Source of the DNA: Thiodubiliella sp900128405
GTDB lineage: Bacteria; Pseudomonadota; Gammaproteobacteria; PS1; Pseudothioglobaceae
Direction of reading: 5' to 3'
Length of the DNA: 64,000 nt
Assembly: GCA_963682085.1 (NCBI GenBank)
Contig: OY821614.1
Span: 930,001 to 994,000 of the forward strand
Each line of letters begins with the position of its first letter. Position 1 is the first letter of the stretch. The notes beneath the pieces were generated by a model, which was not told the DNA's origin, searched no databases, and saw only the letters and a program-made list of their open reading frames with translations. The translations under genes and the position numbers were made by a program. This document shows positions 19,114 to 28,158 of the stretch, piece after piece.

Positions 19114-19214
19114 TACACCACCCAATTTTTTACTTTTAAACCCGAAACTCCGCCAAACTCTTTGGTATTCTTAGACACTTTTACATATGATTAAAAAAAA
19201 TCAATTTTTCCCCT

Positions 19215-20501
19215 TTAAAGTCCTTCCACTTCTTTTTGAAATTTTATTTTGTTTTTTGATGTTTCAATATTATTTAACAATGCAATTAATTTTATTGCCA
19301 TTGTGTGTGCTAAATTAACAGGAACCGCATTTCCAATTTGTTTATATTGACTGCTAATTGAGCCTAAAAACTCCCACTCATCGGGAAATGTTTGTATTCT
19401 TGCATATTCTCTAATATTTAGAGGTCGTGTTTCTTTAGGATGGCAACGCTCTGTTTGTTTTTGAGCGGGCGCACAAGTTAAGGTTAAACTGGGGCTATCA
19501 TAAGATAATCTTCTTGCCATGCCAGTTTTACCCCCACCCATAAAATAACTTTTTTTCATATATTCTTTTTGCATATCGTCAGGTAAATTCACCCAGCAAC
19601 CACCCGGAGGAACCATGGATAAGACTTTCTTTTTTTGTTCGGGGTAAACTTGTCCTTGAGATTTGGGACAATCTGAATCATACAAAACGCCTTTTTTAAG
19701 TGCATCTTTTACAGTTAAAACTTTATTAAACGGTTCAGGCCATTCAAAGTTGGCGTATTTAACCAAATCATTGCGAATACAAACAAGAAACAATCGTTCT
19801 CTTTTTTGAGGCACTTTGTAGAAGATAGCTTTTAATACTCTTGGCTCAATCAAGGTGTAACCAAGTTCTTGAATAACAGATTTAATTGCTTTTAATGTTT
19901 TCCCCTTATCATGAGACAGCAAACCTCGCACATTTTCACCTAAAAATACTTTTGGTTTTATTTCTTTAATGGCTCTTGCAAATTCAAAAAACAAAGTTCC
20001 TCTTGTGTCTTCAAAACCTAATTTATTCCCTGCATAAGAAAATGCCTGACAAGGGAATCCACCTGATAAAAAATCTATATTTTTATATTTTGTAAAGTCA
20101 ATGTTGCGAATGTCATCTTCAAGAACATTCCAATTAGGGCGATTTTTTCTTAATGTTGCACAAGCATTTTTATCTATTTCATTTAATGCAATCGTATTAA
20201 ATCCTGCTTTTTCCAACCCTATTGCCAATCCACCTGCACCTGCAAATAGTTCAATAGAATTGTATACTTTAATAGGTTTTATTTTTTGCTCTAAATCCCA
20301 CTTTGTTTCTAACATTGCTTGTATTTGAGGGAATTTTGCCAAACCAGATAACAAATAACGCCCATTTTTCAGCGACTTCACCTTTCCATTTTTTTTCCAA
20401 CTTTCAATCGTTCTTTTTGAAACAGACATAATATCTGCTAACAATAATTCCGATATCGTTTCTTTAGAGGTTAAATTCATCAAAACCTTCATATTTCTCA
20501 A
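19215..20501 (-). CDS. DNA cytosine-5 methyltransferase (type II modification)
   Basis: Modification enzyme, 428 residues. An N-terminal helix-turn-helix-like segment (about 10-50, SVSKRTIESWKKNGK) precedes the C5-methyltransferase core. Motif I is ELFAGAGGLAIGLEKAGF, motif IV GGFPCQAFSYAG with the catalytic cysteine, motif VI GENVRGL, motif VIII QKRERLFLVCIR, and motifs IX-X end with IGNAVP. The added DNA-binding-like N-terminus could act as an autoregulator, as known for some M proteins; that is inference. Its start overlaps the endonuclease gene by 38 bases. Confidence 0.93.
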   Translation of the reverse strand: MRNMKVLMNLTSKETISELLLADIMSVSKRTIESWKKNGKVKSLKNGRYLLSGLAKFPQIQAMLETKWDLEQKIKPIKVYNSIELFAGAGGLAIGLEKAGFNTIALNEIDKNACATLRKNRPNWNVLEDDIRNIDFTKYKNIDFLSGGFPCQAFSYAGNKLGFEDTRGTLFFEFARAIKEIKPKVFLGENVRGLLSHDKGKTLKAIKSVIQELGYTLIEPRVLKAIFYKVPQKRERLFLVCIRNDLVKYANFEWPEPFNKVLTVKDALKKGVLYDSDCPKSQGQVYPEQKKKVLSMVPPGGCWVNLPDDMQKEYMKKSYFMGGGKTGMARRLSYDSPSLTLTCAPAQKQTERCHPKETRPLNIREYARIQTFPDEWEFLGSISSQYKQIGNAVPVNLAHTMAIKLIALLNNIETSKNKIKFQKEVEGL

Positions 20502-21228
20502 AAGACAATAAATACAAACTTTTAAGCAGATTGGGGGATATTTCCCTTAACTCCGTAAAAACAGTATTTGATTTAGCTTCTAATTTTATATCATTCACAA
20601 CATCTTCAATAACTTGTGGTAGCACTTCGCAAAGCTCTTTAAATGCAGTGTCTTGTCCTGTAACCATTGTATAAAATTTATCAATCGAAACTCTTCTAAT
20701 ATTATCATTTGAAAATGGCTCACCATTTAAACTAATATTCCAAATAGTATCTTGACTATTTTTAGCAATCACTTCTACCAGTGCACAAGTTGCCTTAGAG
20801 TTTCTTAGAATGGTGTCTTGCATTTTTATATAAGTTTTTTGGGAAGAGGATGAATTCATTGTATTGTGTTTGTTTTTCATCTCCACAAAATAATGCTCAT
20901 CAATATTTTCAATATCATAACCAACTTCAGGAACTCGCCATTGCTTCCCACCAATATAGTTAAAAATATTTTGATGAAAATAGCCAATATGATTTGTATT
21001 CGACTTATCCAACTGCCTAACAACCTCTCCATCAATAACTTCTTGAATACTTTTATTATAAACTTTTGAGTCAAAAGTTAATTTTATTGGGTCAACAAGG
21101 TTTTTATTGAATTCAGCTAAATTAATTTGAAATCTATATTTTTCAACAGTTTCCTTTGTGTGATCAAATAAATCTTTATCTGAAATAAAACTAAGTCCGT
21201 ATGTTTTTGAAGGTTTGTTTTTATTCAT
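20464..21228 (-). CDS. Type II restriction endonuclease, Eco47II-like
   Basis: A 254-residue protein that resembles Eco47II-type endonucleases, which cut GGNCC. Family-like blocks are GLSFISDKDLFDHTKETVEK at the N-terminus, HIGYFHQNIFNYIGG, and VEMKNKHNTMNSSSSQKTYI near residue 115, whose E-x-K is a plausible PD-(D/E)xK active site with an upstream Asp (YDIEN). It partners the overlapping methyltransferase. The recognition sequence is inferred from family resemblance only. The pair is inserted between cnoX and cbbO and is likely acquired. Confidence 0.78.
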   Translation of the reverse strand: MNKNKPSKTYGLSFISDKDLFDHTKETVEKYRFQINLAEFNKNLVDPIKLTFDSKVYNKSIQEVIDGEVVRQLDKSNTNHIGYFHQNIFNYIGGKQWRVPEVGYDIENIDEHYFVEMKNKHNTMNSSSSQKTYIKMQDTILRNSKATCALVEVIAKNSQDTIWNISLNGEPFSNDNIRRVSIDKFYTMVTGQDTAFKELCEVLPQVIEDVVNDIKLEAKSNTVFTELREISPNLLKSLYLLSFEKYEGFDEFNL

Positions 21229-21290
21229 GCGTTTATTTTTTTAACTATTTTATTAAACTTTATGTAAAAATCTCTTTATAGTATAAATTA

Positions 21291-23648
21291 TCAAGCCGTC
21301 AAACTCGCAAAAAGTAACGGCAACTGCTCAGGCAATTTCTCAACATTATCCACCACAGTGTAATTATTTTCACCAAAAATGCGTTTTACATAGGTATCGG
21401 CATTTGGGTCTAGGGTTAGGCAATAAGTCAAAACGCCAGTGGAATAGAGTTCTTCTACAGCTTTTTTGGTGTCAAAACGAAGGTGTTGTGGGTCGTTTTC
21501 GTCAATGTCGGCAGGTTCGCCGTCGGTAACAAGTAAAATCAATTTGCGTTTTTCATTTTGTTTGTGCAAGTGTGTGCCAGCGTGTCTGAGGGCTGCACCC
21601 ATACGGGTAGACAGTCCGCCTTTCATACCTGCTAGGCGAGATTTGGCTTCATCGTCAAAGTGTTGGTTGAAGTCTTTAAGGCGGAAATATTGCACATCAT
21701 GACGACCATCAGAGGCGAAACCGTGCAAGGCGAATGGGTCGCCAATGCCTTCAATAGCGGTTGAGACTAAAGTGGCTGCTTCTCGGGTGAGTTGCAAAAC
21801 AGTTTTGTCTGAGCCTTCCATGGTTTCGTTGGTAGACTCTGATAAATCTAGTAACACGACAACGGATAAATCTCGGGTGTTAAGGACATTGCGCATGGTG
21901 ATTCTTGGATTGGGCTGCTCACCCATACGAATGGCAATCATAGCATCAATAGCGGCATTAATATCCACTTCGTCACCATCTTCCATACCTCGTTGGCGTT
22001 GCACGCCTGCGGGTGTGAGAAGGTCAATAATTTGGCGAATGCGGTGTGCAATTGGCTTGTATTCGGTCAAAATATTTTCAATATCTTCAGGATTACCTTT
22101 GGGTGCTCGGCGTTCGTAAATCGTTACCCAATCAGGGCGGTGTAATTGGATTTGATAATCCCATTCTTGGTAATGAAAAGGGTCGGAAATTGGCTCTTTG
22201 CCCATAATTTCGTTGAATGATTTAGCATTATCAGTTAAATCATCTTCGTAAGCACGCATTAAATCGGTGCAAGTCCAAATTTCTTGTGCATCATCACCTG
22301 CCAGTTCACAATCTACTTCATGTGCCATCATTAGTGGGCTGACCTTATATCGGGTTTGCTTCTGACTGGCAGCCATATATTCAACACCCATGTCCCAATT
22401 AATATCTTCATAATGCCAAACAATACGATTGTCATCACGATAATCAATGCGGTAGCGTTCTAAAATTCTTAGACTTGGCACAGCTTTTTTACCTGCAAAT
22501 AAATTGTATAATTCAATACCCATTAGCCAAGCAAAATGATTGTCGTCTTGATTGGCTTCAATTTCAGCATGGAATTTTTTGGCAAATGCATTCAGTTGCT
22601 CATCTTTTCCAACAGCACTATCATCTAATAATTGTAACGAAAAATTTTCTAAAACTGCCATAGTTGGATGCTCAGCAGGTTCTTCATGCTGTAATTTCAT
22701 TAATGAACACCACAATTTTTTCAGCCCTGGAAAGGATTGCACTGCCTTGTATTCCACACGCGCATCTTCTAATAAACCAATAAAAAACATTTGTGCAGGC
22801 GACAGTTGTTCAGCAGACATTGGCTGATTGGTATACATTAAATGAGATGCCATATGTGCTACCGTAGCACGATAAACTTCTAGCCCTTCAATAGTTGTTC
22901 CATCGGTTTTTATGTCATCAAGTGCATCAGGAACATAAAAAATACGGTCTTCAATATAAGGACGAAAATCGGTATAGTCCGCACCTGTTGGGCGAATGAA
23001 AAAATCACGCCCCCACAAAGCACGCAAATAAAAATTGAGTTTTCGTTGAACTCTGACAAACAACACGCCACGCCTTTCTTTTTCCAACATAGCACGAGAA
23101 TCCGCAGATTCCAGCGCAAAATAAGCCGTTAAATTATTAAAATCTCGACGATAAGCTTTGGCACCAAAATTTGCCCAACGGCGTAAACCACTTAATGTTA
23201 ATTTAGACAACAATTCATCAATATGCAATAACATCGGACGCAAACCCCGTGCAGCCGTTGATGCAAGTTGATGAATAAGCATTAAGTAACCACGAACCAA
23301 TTGCGCATCGCCTAAATGTCTAGCCACAACAGGCAGGTTTGATAACAACAAGCCAATAACCTCACCAGAAGTCATCGATGATGCTTTCATAGCAGCCGTA
23401 ACGCAATCAGGAATAATATCCTCGCCACATTCTTTAGCAATTTGAGGCATTACTTCTAAATAAATAATCACCAAATCATTGCCACGCCCCAAACCACAAA
23501 GCGCTTTTGCACCATCTAAATATTCTTTCAATCCAGCGGGAGAAATCACGCGTGCAGCATCTTGAAAAGTAGCGTCTAAAACACCCCTTACCTCAGGTGC
23601 GATTTTCTCTAAAAATTCAGCGTATTCTTCTAGTAATATTTTTGCCAT
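21291..23648 (-). CDS. cbbO: RuBisCO activase component CbbO
   Basis: Adaptor of the CbbQO RuBisCO activase: it docks on RuBisCO while the CbbQ ring remodels the active site to remove inhibitory sugar phosphates. The 785-residue protein has a large helical N-terminal region and a C-terminal von Willebrand A domain whose MIDAS motif DLSESTN (about residue 602) is intact. Length matches the family. It is downstream of cbbQ in the same minus-strand unit. Confidence 0.94.
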   Translation of the reverse strand: MAKILLEEYAEFLEKIAPEVRGVLDATFQDAARVISPAGLKEYLDGAKALCGLGRGNDLVIIYLEVMPQIAKECGEDIIPDCVTAAMKASSMTSGEVIGLLLSNLPVVARHLGDAQLVRGYLMLIHQLASTAARGLRPMLLHIDELLSKLTLSGLRRWANFGAKAYRRDFNNLTAYFALESADSRAMLEKERRGVLFVRVQRKLNFYLRALWGRDFFIRPTGADYTDFRPYIEDRIFYVPDALDDIKTDGTTIEGLEVYRATVAHMASHLMYTNQPMSAEQLSPAQMFFIGLLEDARVEYKAVQSFPGLKKLWCSLMKLQHEEPAEHPTMAVLENFSLQLLDDSAVGKDEQLNAFAKKFHAEIEANQDDNHFAWLMGIELYNLFAGKKAVPSLRILERYRIDYRDDNRIVWHYEDINWDMGVEYMAASQKQTRYKVSPLMMAHEVDCELAGDDAQEIWTCTDLMRAYEDDLTDNAKSFNEIMGKEPISDPFHYQEWDYQIQLHRPDWVTIYERRAPKGNPEDIENILTEYKPIAHRIRQIIDLLTPAGVQRQRGMEDGDEVDINAAIDAMIAIRMGEQPNPRITMRNVLNTRDLSVVVLLDLSESTNETMEGSDKTVLQLTREAATLVSTAIEGIGDPFALHGFASDGRHDVQYFRLKDFNQHFDDEAKSRLAGMKGGLSTRMGAALRHAGTHLHKQNEKRKLILLVTDGEPADIDENDPQHLRFDTKKAVEELYSTGVLTYCLTLDPNADTYVKRIFGENNYTVVDNVEKLPEQLPLLFASLTA

Positions 23649-23673
23649 AATTTATTACCTATTTAGGCACTAA

Positions 23674-24489
23674 TTAACCTAAAAATGTCTGAACAGCCGC
23701 ATGCAAGGTATCACGCATATCAGGATCATCAGTTAACGGTGTAATCATTGTCATACTGCAAGCAGATTGTGCGTTAACGCCTTTGGCGATTAATTGACCT
23801 GCATAAACTAATAAGCGGGTGGAGATGCCTTCGTCTAAACCATGACCTTTGAGGTTTCTGGCACGGTGTGCGATTTGCACTAATTTTTCAGCCATTGCTT
23901 TGTCAACGCCTGATTCTTTGGCGACAATAGATACTTCTAATTCTGTTTCTGGGTAATCAAAATCTAATCCGCCAAAGCGTTGTTTGGTGGATTGTTTAAG
24001 GTCTTTCATCAGAGATTGATAGCCGGGATTGTAGGAGATAACCAGCTGGAAATCTGGGTGTGCTTTAACCAGTTCGCCTTTTTTATCCAATGGTAGTTCA
24101 CGACGGTGGTCGGTGAGTGGGTGAATGACAACGGTGGTGTCTTGACGCGCTTCAACGATTTCATCGAGGTAACAAATTGCACCGATGCGTGCTGCTGTCG
24201 TCAAGGGACCATCTTGCCATTTTGTGCCGTCTTTGTCTAATAAAAAACGCCCAACCAAATCAGAGGCAGTCATATCTTCATTACAGGCAACGCTGATTAA
24301 TGGTTTGCCTAATTTATATGCCATATATTCAACAAAACGAGATTTACCGCAACCTGTTGGCCCTTTGATCATCATTGGCATACGCACATCGTATGCTGAT
24401 TGATAGAGGTCTATCTCGTTATCAACTGCCTCATAATAAGGCTCATCTTTAATTACATATTGTTTTGGGTCTATTTTTACATCACTCAT
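23674..24489 (-). CDS. cbbQ: RuBisCO activase AAA+ ATPase CbbQ
   Basis: MoxR-type AAA+ ATPase, 271 residues, forming the hexameric motor of the CbbQO activase. Walker A is GPTGCGKSR (about residue 43), Walker B CYLDEI (about 109), and the sensor region SYNPGYQ. It lies between a small conserved gene and cbbO, with a 25-base gap to cbbO, all downstream of cbbLS. Confidence 0.95.
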   Translation of the reverse strand: MSDVKIDPKQYVIKDEPYYEAVDNEIDLYQSAYDVRMPMMIKGPTGCGKSRFVEYMAYKLGKPLISVACNEDMTASDLVGRFLLDKDGTKWQDGPLTTAARIGAICYLDEIVEARQDTTVVIHPLTDHRRELPLDKKGELVKAHPDFQLVISYNPGYQSLMKDLKQSTKQRFGGLDFDYPETELEVSIVAKESGVDKAMAEKLVQIAHRARNLKGHGLDEGISTRLLVYAGQLIAKGVNAQSACSMTMITPLTDDPDMRDTLHAAVQTFLG

Positions 24490-24506
24490 TATTATCTCCG
24501 TTGATT

Positions 24507-24821
24507 TTATTCATCTTCATCATCTGTTTCACTATCGCCTGACCAGCCAACTGCTTTGGCTTTTTGAATGGCAATATCGTGAATTTTAAAATGCTTTTCA
24601 CGCAATTCTGGCGGTAAATGGCTGACTAAGCACCCGTATTTATCCCACTCATTATTCACTTTTTGCAATAGCGCATCAACACCTGCAAAGTTCCAGCCTT
24701 CACAGGTTTCGCTTTCATCAATTAAACCAAACACCCAAGCGTCTCTAATAATTTTACCAATGGAGGTCATTCCTCCATTAATTTCATTGTTAATACCTAC
24801 ATATATATTTGGTTTTGCCAT
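24507..24821 (-). CDS. Conserved small acidic-tailed protein of the cbb cluster
   Basis: A 104-residue protein, start chosen at 24821 (MAKPNIYVGINNE); the open frame upstream lacks conserved character. It contains GGMTSIGKIIRDAWVFGLI, then CEGWN, then HLPPELREKHFKIH, and ends in an acidic tail (ETDDEDE). I recall similar uncharacterised proteins beside cbbQ in other chemoautotrophs. It sits between cbbS and cbbQ, so a role in RuBisCO assembly or activation is plausible, but no motif proves a function. Confidence 0.8.
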   Translation of the reverse strand: MAKPNIYVGINNEINGGMTSIGKIIRDAWVFGLIDESETCEGWNFAGVDALLQKVNNEWDKYGCLVSHLPPELREKHFKIHDIAIQKAKAVGWSGDSETDDEDE

Positions 24822-24849
24822 AGTTTTTTTTATTTTTAAAATATTCTTT

Positions 24850-24882
24850 GTCTTTAAAAGTCTATAAAAAACCTTTAAAGAC
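24850..24882 (-). terminator. Second hairpin downstream of cbbS
   Basis: Inverted repeat GTCTTTAAA/TTTAAAGAC separated by 15 bases. Read on the minus strand it directly follows the T-run of the hairpin at 24887-24910. The AT-rich stem alone is weak; with its neighbour it could act as an attenuator or as a processing or stability element between cbbLS and the activase genes. Confidence 0.5.
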
Positions 24883-24910
24883 AAAAAACCCCAACGATAA
24901 AGTCAGGGCT
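24883..24910 (-). terminator. Intrinsic terminator/attenuator after cbbS
   Basis: On the minus strand, AGCCCTGAC pairs with GTTGGGGTT (some G-T pairs) around a short loop and is followed by a six-T run, the layout of a Rho-independent terminator. It lies 23 bases after the cbbS stop and before the next cbb gene. Partial termination here would keep cbbLS transcripts abundant relative to cbbQ and cbbO. Confidence 0.65.
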
Positions 24911-24932
24911 TTTCGTTAAAAATCAGTGGAAA

Positions 24933-25280
24933 TTAAACCGTTTGACCACGGTAAACAACCATTGAAGTGCCTGCGCACTGAGCGAAATTGTCTAAACCTA
25001 ACAAACGAACATGATTGTCCGGATGTGTAGTATGACAAGCCTCTAACTCTTTTAAGATAGCATCAACATCTGTTTCACCAAACATTGGAAGCTTCCACAT
25101 ATACCAGTATGAACCAGCAGCATGCTCAGGCTCAGTGTGTTCAACACTTGGATTCCAGCCTTTGTCAACGATATATTGAATCTGCTGACGCGTTTGCTCA
25201 GCATTCATTGTAGGTAAGTATGAGAAAGTCTCAAACATACGACTGTCTGCATTACCTAAACTTGATTGATAATCTTGCAT
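24933..25280 (-). CDS. cbbS: RuBisCO small subunit CbbS
   Basis: Small subunit of form I RuBisCO, 115 residues. Family features are TFSYLPTMNAEQTRQQIQYI near the N-terminus, SYWYMWKLPMFGETD in the middle and VRLLGLDNFAQC towards the end. It follows cbbL by 23 bases with a good ribosome site, as in form IA operons. Confidence 0.97.
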   Translation of the reverse strand: MQDYQSSLGNADSRMFETFSYLPTMNAEQTRQQIQYIVDKGWNPSVEHTEPEHAAGSYWYMWKLPMFGETDVDAILKELEACHTTHPDNHVRLLGLDNFAQCAGTSMVVYRGQTV

Positions 25281-25303
25281 AATATTTTCTCCTATTGTAA
25301 TAT

Positions 25304-26722
25304 TTACTTGTGTGCTACGTCAATCTTATCAACGGTGTCGAATTCAAACTTGATTTCTTTCCAAGTTTCCATCGCAATCGCCAATTCTGGACTGTGCTTA
25401 GCTGCAGTAGTTAAAATATCTTTGCCTTCTTTCTCAAGCTCACGACCTATGTTACGCGCTTCAACACAAGCTTCAACCGCAACACGGTTAGCCGCTGCAC
25501 CTGCTGCGTTACCCCAAGGATGACCTAGCGTGCCACCACCGAACTGTAAACAAGAATCGTCGCCGAAAATGTTAACCAGTGCTGGCATATGCCATACATG
25601 AATACCACCTGACGCTACAGGGATTACACCCGGCATAGCACCCCAATCTTGGTCAAAGAAGATACCACGAGAACGGTCTTCTTTAATATAAGAATCACGC
25701 ATAATGTCAATCCAACCCAAAGTAGCATCACGATCGCCTTCAAGCTTACCAACAACAGTGCCTGAGTGTAAGTGATCACCACCAGACAAACGCAAAATCT
25801 TAGTTAAGACGCGGAAATGAATACCATGGTGCGGGTTACGGTCAAGAACCGCATGCATTGCACGGTGAATGTGTAACAACATACCGTTGTCTTGACACCA
25901 CTGTGCTAACTGCGTGTTAGCAGTCCAGCCACCAGTAATGTAATCATGCATAATAATTGGTGAACCAATTTCTTTTGCATATTCTGCACGCTTCATCATT
26001 TCATCAGAAGTTGGTGCTGTTACATTAAGGTAGTGACCTTTACGCTCACCTGTTTCAGCTTCTGCTTTTTCAATTGCTTCTTGAACGAAGTCAAATCTAG
26101 CTCTCCAACGCATAAATGGTTGTGAGTTTACATTTTCATCATCTTTGGTGAAGTCTAAACCACCACGAAGACCTTCATAACAAGCACGGCCGTAGTTTTT
26201 AGCTGATAAACCTAACTTAGGCTTAATGGTGCAACCCAATAAAGGACGACCATATTTATTCAAAATATCACGCTCTAACTGGATACCTTGTGGCGGACCG
26301 TTACAAGTCATTACATAAGCAATTGGAAATCTGATGTCTTCCAATCTTAGTGCACGCAATGCTTTAAAACCAAATACATTACCTACCAAAGAGGTCATGA
26401 TATTTACCACAGAACCTTCTTCAAATAAGTCAATTGGGTATGCAATAAATGCATAAAAACAAGTGTCGTCACCCGGAACATCTTCAATCGCATAACAGCG
26501 ACCTTTGTAATAGTCCAAATCTGTCAACAAATCTGTCCATACTGTTGTCCATGTACCTGTAGAAGATTCAGCTGCAACTGCTGCTGCAAGCTCTTCTCTA
26601 GGCACACCGTCTTGTGGTGTTACTTTAAAACAAGCCAGAATATCCGTCTCTTTCGGCGTATAATCTGGCATCCAATAAGTTTCGCGGTAGTCTTTTACGC
26701 CCGCATCATAAACTTTAGCCAT
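25304..26722 (-). CDS. cbbL: RuBisCO large subunit CbbL, form I
   Basis: Carboxylase large subunit, 472 residues from the start at 26722, which is preceded by AAAGGAGA. Catalytic landmarks are GCTIKPKLGLSAKNYGRA (active-site lysine), GGLDFTKDDENVNSQPF (the carbamylated Lys and Mg-binding Asp/Glu), HIHRAMHAV and GGDHLHSGTVVGKLEG (loop 6). The presence of cbbS and the SGTVVGKLEG loop define form I. It is the first gene of the cbbL-cbbS-small protein-cbbQ-cbbO unit, divergent from cbbR. Confidence 0.98.
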   Translation of the reverse strand: MAKVYDAGVKDYRETYWMPDYTPKETDILACFKVTPQDGVPREELAAAVAAESSTGTWTTVWTDLLTDLDYYKGRCYAIEDVPGDDTCFYAFIAYPIDLFEEGSVVNIMTSLVGNVFGFKALRALRLEDIRFPIAYVMTCNGPPQGIQLERDILNKYGRPLLGCTIKPKLGLSAKNYGRACYEGLRGGLDFTKDDENVNSQPFMRWRARFDFVQEAIEKAEAETGERKGHYLNVTAPTSDEMMKRAEYAKEIGSPIIMHDYITGGWTANTQLAQWCQDNGMLLHIHRAMHAVLDRNPHHGIHFRVLTKILRLSGGDHLHSGTVVGKLEGDRDATLGWIDIMRDSYIKEDRSRGIFFDQDWGAMPGVIPVASGGIHVWHMPALVNIFGDDSCLQFGGGTLGHPWGNAAGAAANRVAVEACVEARNIGRELEKEGKDILTTAAKHSPELAIAMETWKEIKFEFDTVDKIDVAHK

Positions 26723-26784
26723 TCTATGGTCTCCTTTCATTAAAAGAACTGCCATCATACAAGAACAAATAAATAATGTAAAAT

Positions 26785-26812
26785 AATATTTATTTAGTAA
26801 ATAATAAATATT
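26785..26812. promoter_or_regulatory. Palindrome in cbbL-cbbR intergenic region
   Basis: Ten-base inverted repeat AATATTTATT / AATAAATATT with an 8-base spacer, lying in the 94-base divergent promoter region and ending five bases before the cbbR ATG. LysR-type regulators bind AT-rich dyads of this kind (T-N11-A), so it is a likely CbbR operator controlling both cbbR and the RuBisCO genes. Confidence 0.6.
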
Positions 26813-26816
26813 TCTT

Positions 26817-27713
26817 ATGATTAATTACACACTTAAACAACTGTATAGCTTTGAAGCAGTTGTGCGTTTAAAAAGTTTTACCAAAGCCAGCAAAACATTA
26901 AATATCACTCAACCTGCAGTTTATATGCAAATCCAACAACTCAGCCAAAACATCGGCACTGAACTCCTTAATACCAAAGGAAAAACCGTAACCCCCACTT
27001 ACATCGGCACAAAACTATACCAAACCTGCCTACGCATCATTGCCACACTTGAGCAATCAAAAGCCGACATTGAGCAAACCCTACACCCTGATTCTGGACA
27101 CTTAGAAATTACCGCTACCACGACCACCAACGCCTTCGTCTCTCGCATCTTGGCACAATTTAAAAAACAACACCCTAAAATGACCTTCCACCTAGAAGTA
27201 ACCAACCGCAAACTCCTCCTAGAAAAACTCTCTAATCACAACGCCAATCTAGTCATTATGGGCGAACCCCCTGCCGATATGCCCCTCACCACCCAGCCCT
27301 TTATGGAAAACCCACTCATCGCCATCTCTCACCCCGACCACCCCCTACTTAAAAACCAACACAACTCCATCAAAGCCCTCAGAAGAGAAACCCTAATTAC
27401 TCGCGAACAAGGCTCTGGCACTCGCATGACCATCGAAAGAACCCTAGGAATGAAATTCAACTCAGAAATTGAAATCAACTCCAACGAAGCCATCATTGAA
27501 GCAGTTCAAGCAGGACTCGGCGTAGGTTTCGTCTCCAAACACACCGTTCAACTAGAACTCAAAAACAACATCATCAAACAACTCAATGTCGACAAACTCC
27601 CCATCATCCGCCACTGGCATGTTGTCCACAACGCCAAAATCCAACTCTCACCCATCGCACAACGCTTTAAAGATTTTATTATTGAAAACGGACAACTTGC
27701 CCCCAAAAAGTAA
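26817..27713 (+). CDS. cbbR: LysR-type RuBisCO operon regulator CbbR
   Basis: LysR-family activator, 298 residues. The N-terminal winged helix (LYSFEAVVRLKSFTKASKTL, then ITQPAVYMQIQQLSQ) covers about residues 6-55; the remaining part is the effector-binding fold with the typical EAVQAGLGVGFVSKH near residue 225. Divergent from cbbL, so it should control the RuBisCO cluster according to metabolite state. Its last about 70 coding bases and following sequence are duplicated at 31884-32003, downstream of the CotH gene. Confidence 0.95.
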   Translation: MINYTLKQLYSFEAVVRLKSFTKASKTLNITQPAVYMQIQQLSQNIGTELLNTKGKTVTPTYIGTKLYQTCLRIIATLEQSKADIEQTLHPDSGHLEITATTTTNAFVSRILAQFKKQHPKMTFHLEVTNRKLLLEKLSNHNANLVIMGEPPADMPLTTQPFMENPLIAISHPDHPLLKNQHNSIKALRRETLITREQGSGTRMTIERTLGMKFNSEIEINSNEAIIEAVQAGLGVGFVSKHTVQLELKNNIIKQLNVDKLPIIRHWHVVHNAKIQLSPIAQRFKDFIIENGQLAPKK

Positions 27714-27766
27714 GCACACCCTTATCCACACAGTATATAAACAAGAACCGTTCCACGCATTTATTA
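27642..27766. repeat. cbbR 3'-end repeat, copy 1
   Basis: The last about 72 bases of cbbR plus about 53 bases of downstream sequence, present again with few differences at 31884-32003. This copy is in its native context, so it is the source of the duplication. Confidence 0.85.
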
Positions 27767-27946
27767 AACAACTCTCTTGGTTTCTGTTATAATTTTTTTT
27801 CGAAAATTAAATGTAAACTGCACTCAACTTGGTTTTTTGTCTGAATATCGCATATTAGGTAAAAAATATAAACTTTAGTTTAAAAAATAGATAGAGTTTG
27901 GCTGTTTTACAAGGTTTATTTTTAATATTACAATAAGGAAATAAAA

Positions 27947-28138
27947 ATGCCTACTGCGACCAAATGCATTATGAATGGAAACACAATAGATATATGCGAA
28001 GCACTAATATTAAAAAGCAAATAGAAAAGATTGTTTCTGTATTGAATGCTATCAACCAGTTTACGCCCACAGAGCTAGTGATTCTACGGCTGCTCATTTT
28101 GAGCATAGTAAACGAAATTCAGATTGCTCTTTAAGTCC
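27947..28138 (+). pseudogene. Frameshifted CoiA-like zinc-finger gene remnant
   Basis: A start codon at 27947 with a good ribosome site (AAGGAAATAAAA) opens a 25-codon frame, MPTATKCIMNGNTIDICEAL, that ends at a TAG (28022). A different frame continues DCFCIECYQPVYAHRASDST then AAHFEHSKRNSDCSLSPG to a stop at 28138. Joined, they resemble small proteins with a CxxC...H...H/C finger related to the N-terminus of competence protein CoiA. One frameshift separates the halves. Family assignment is from memory and moderate; the frameshift is clear. Confidence 0.55.
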
Positions 28139-28158
28139 TGGATAAAATACAGGACGAG

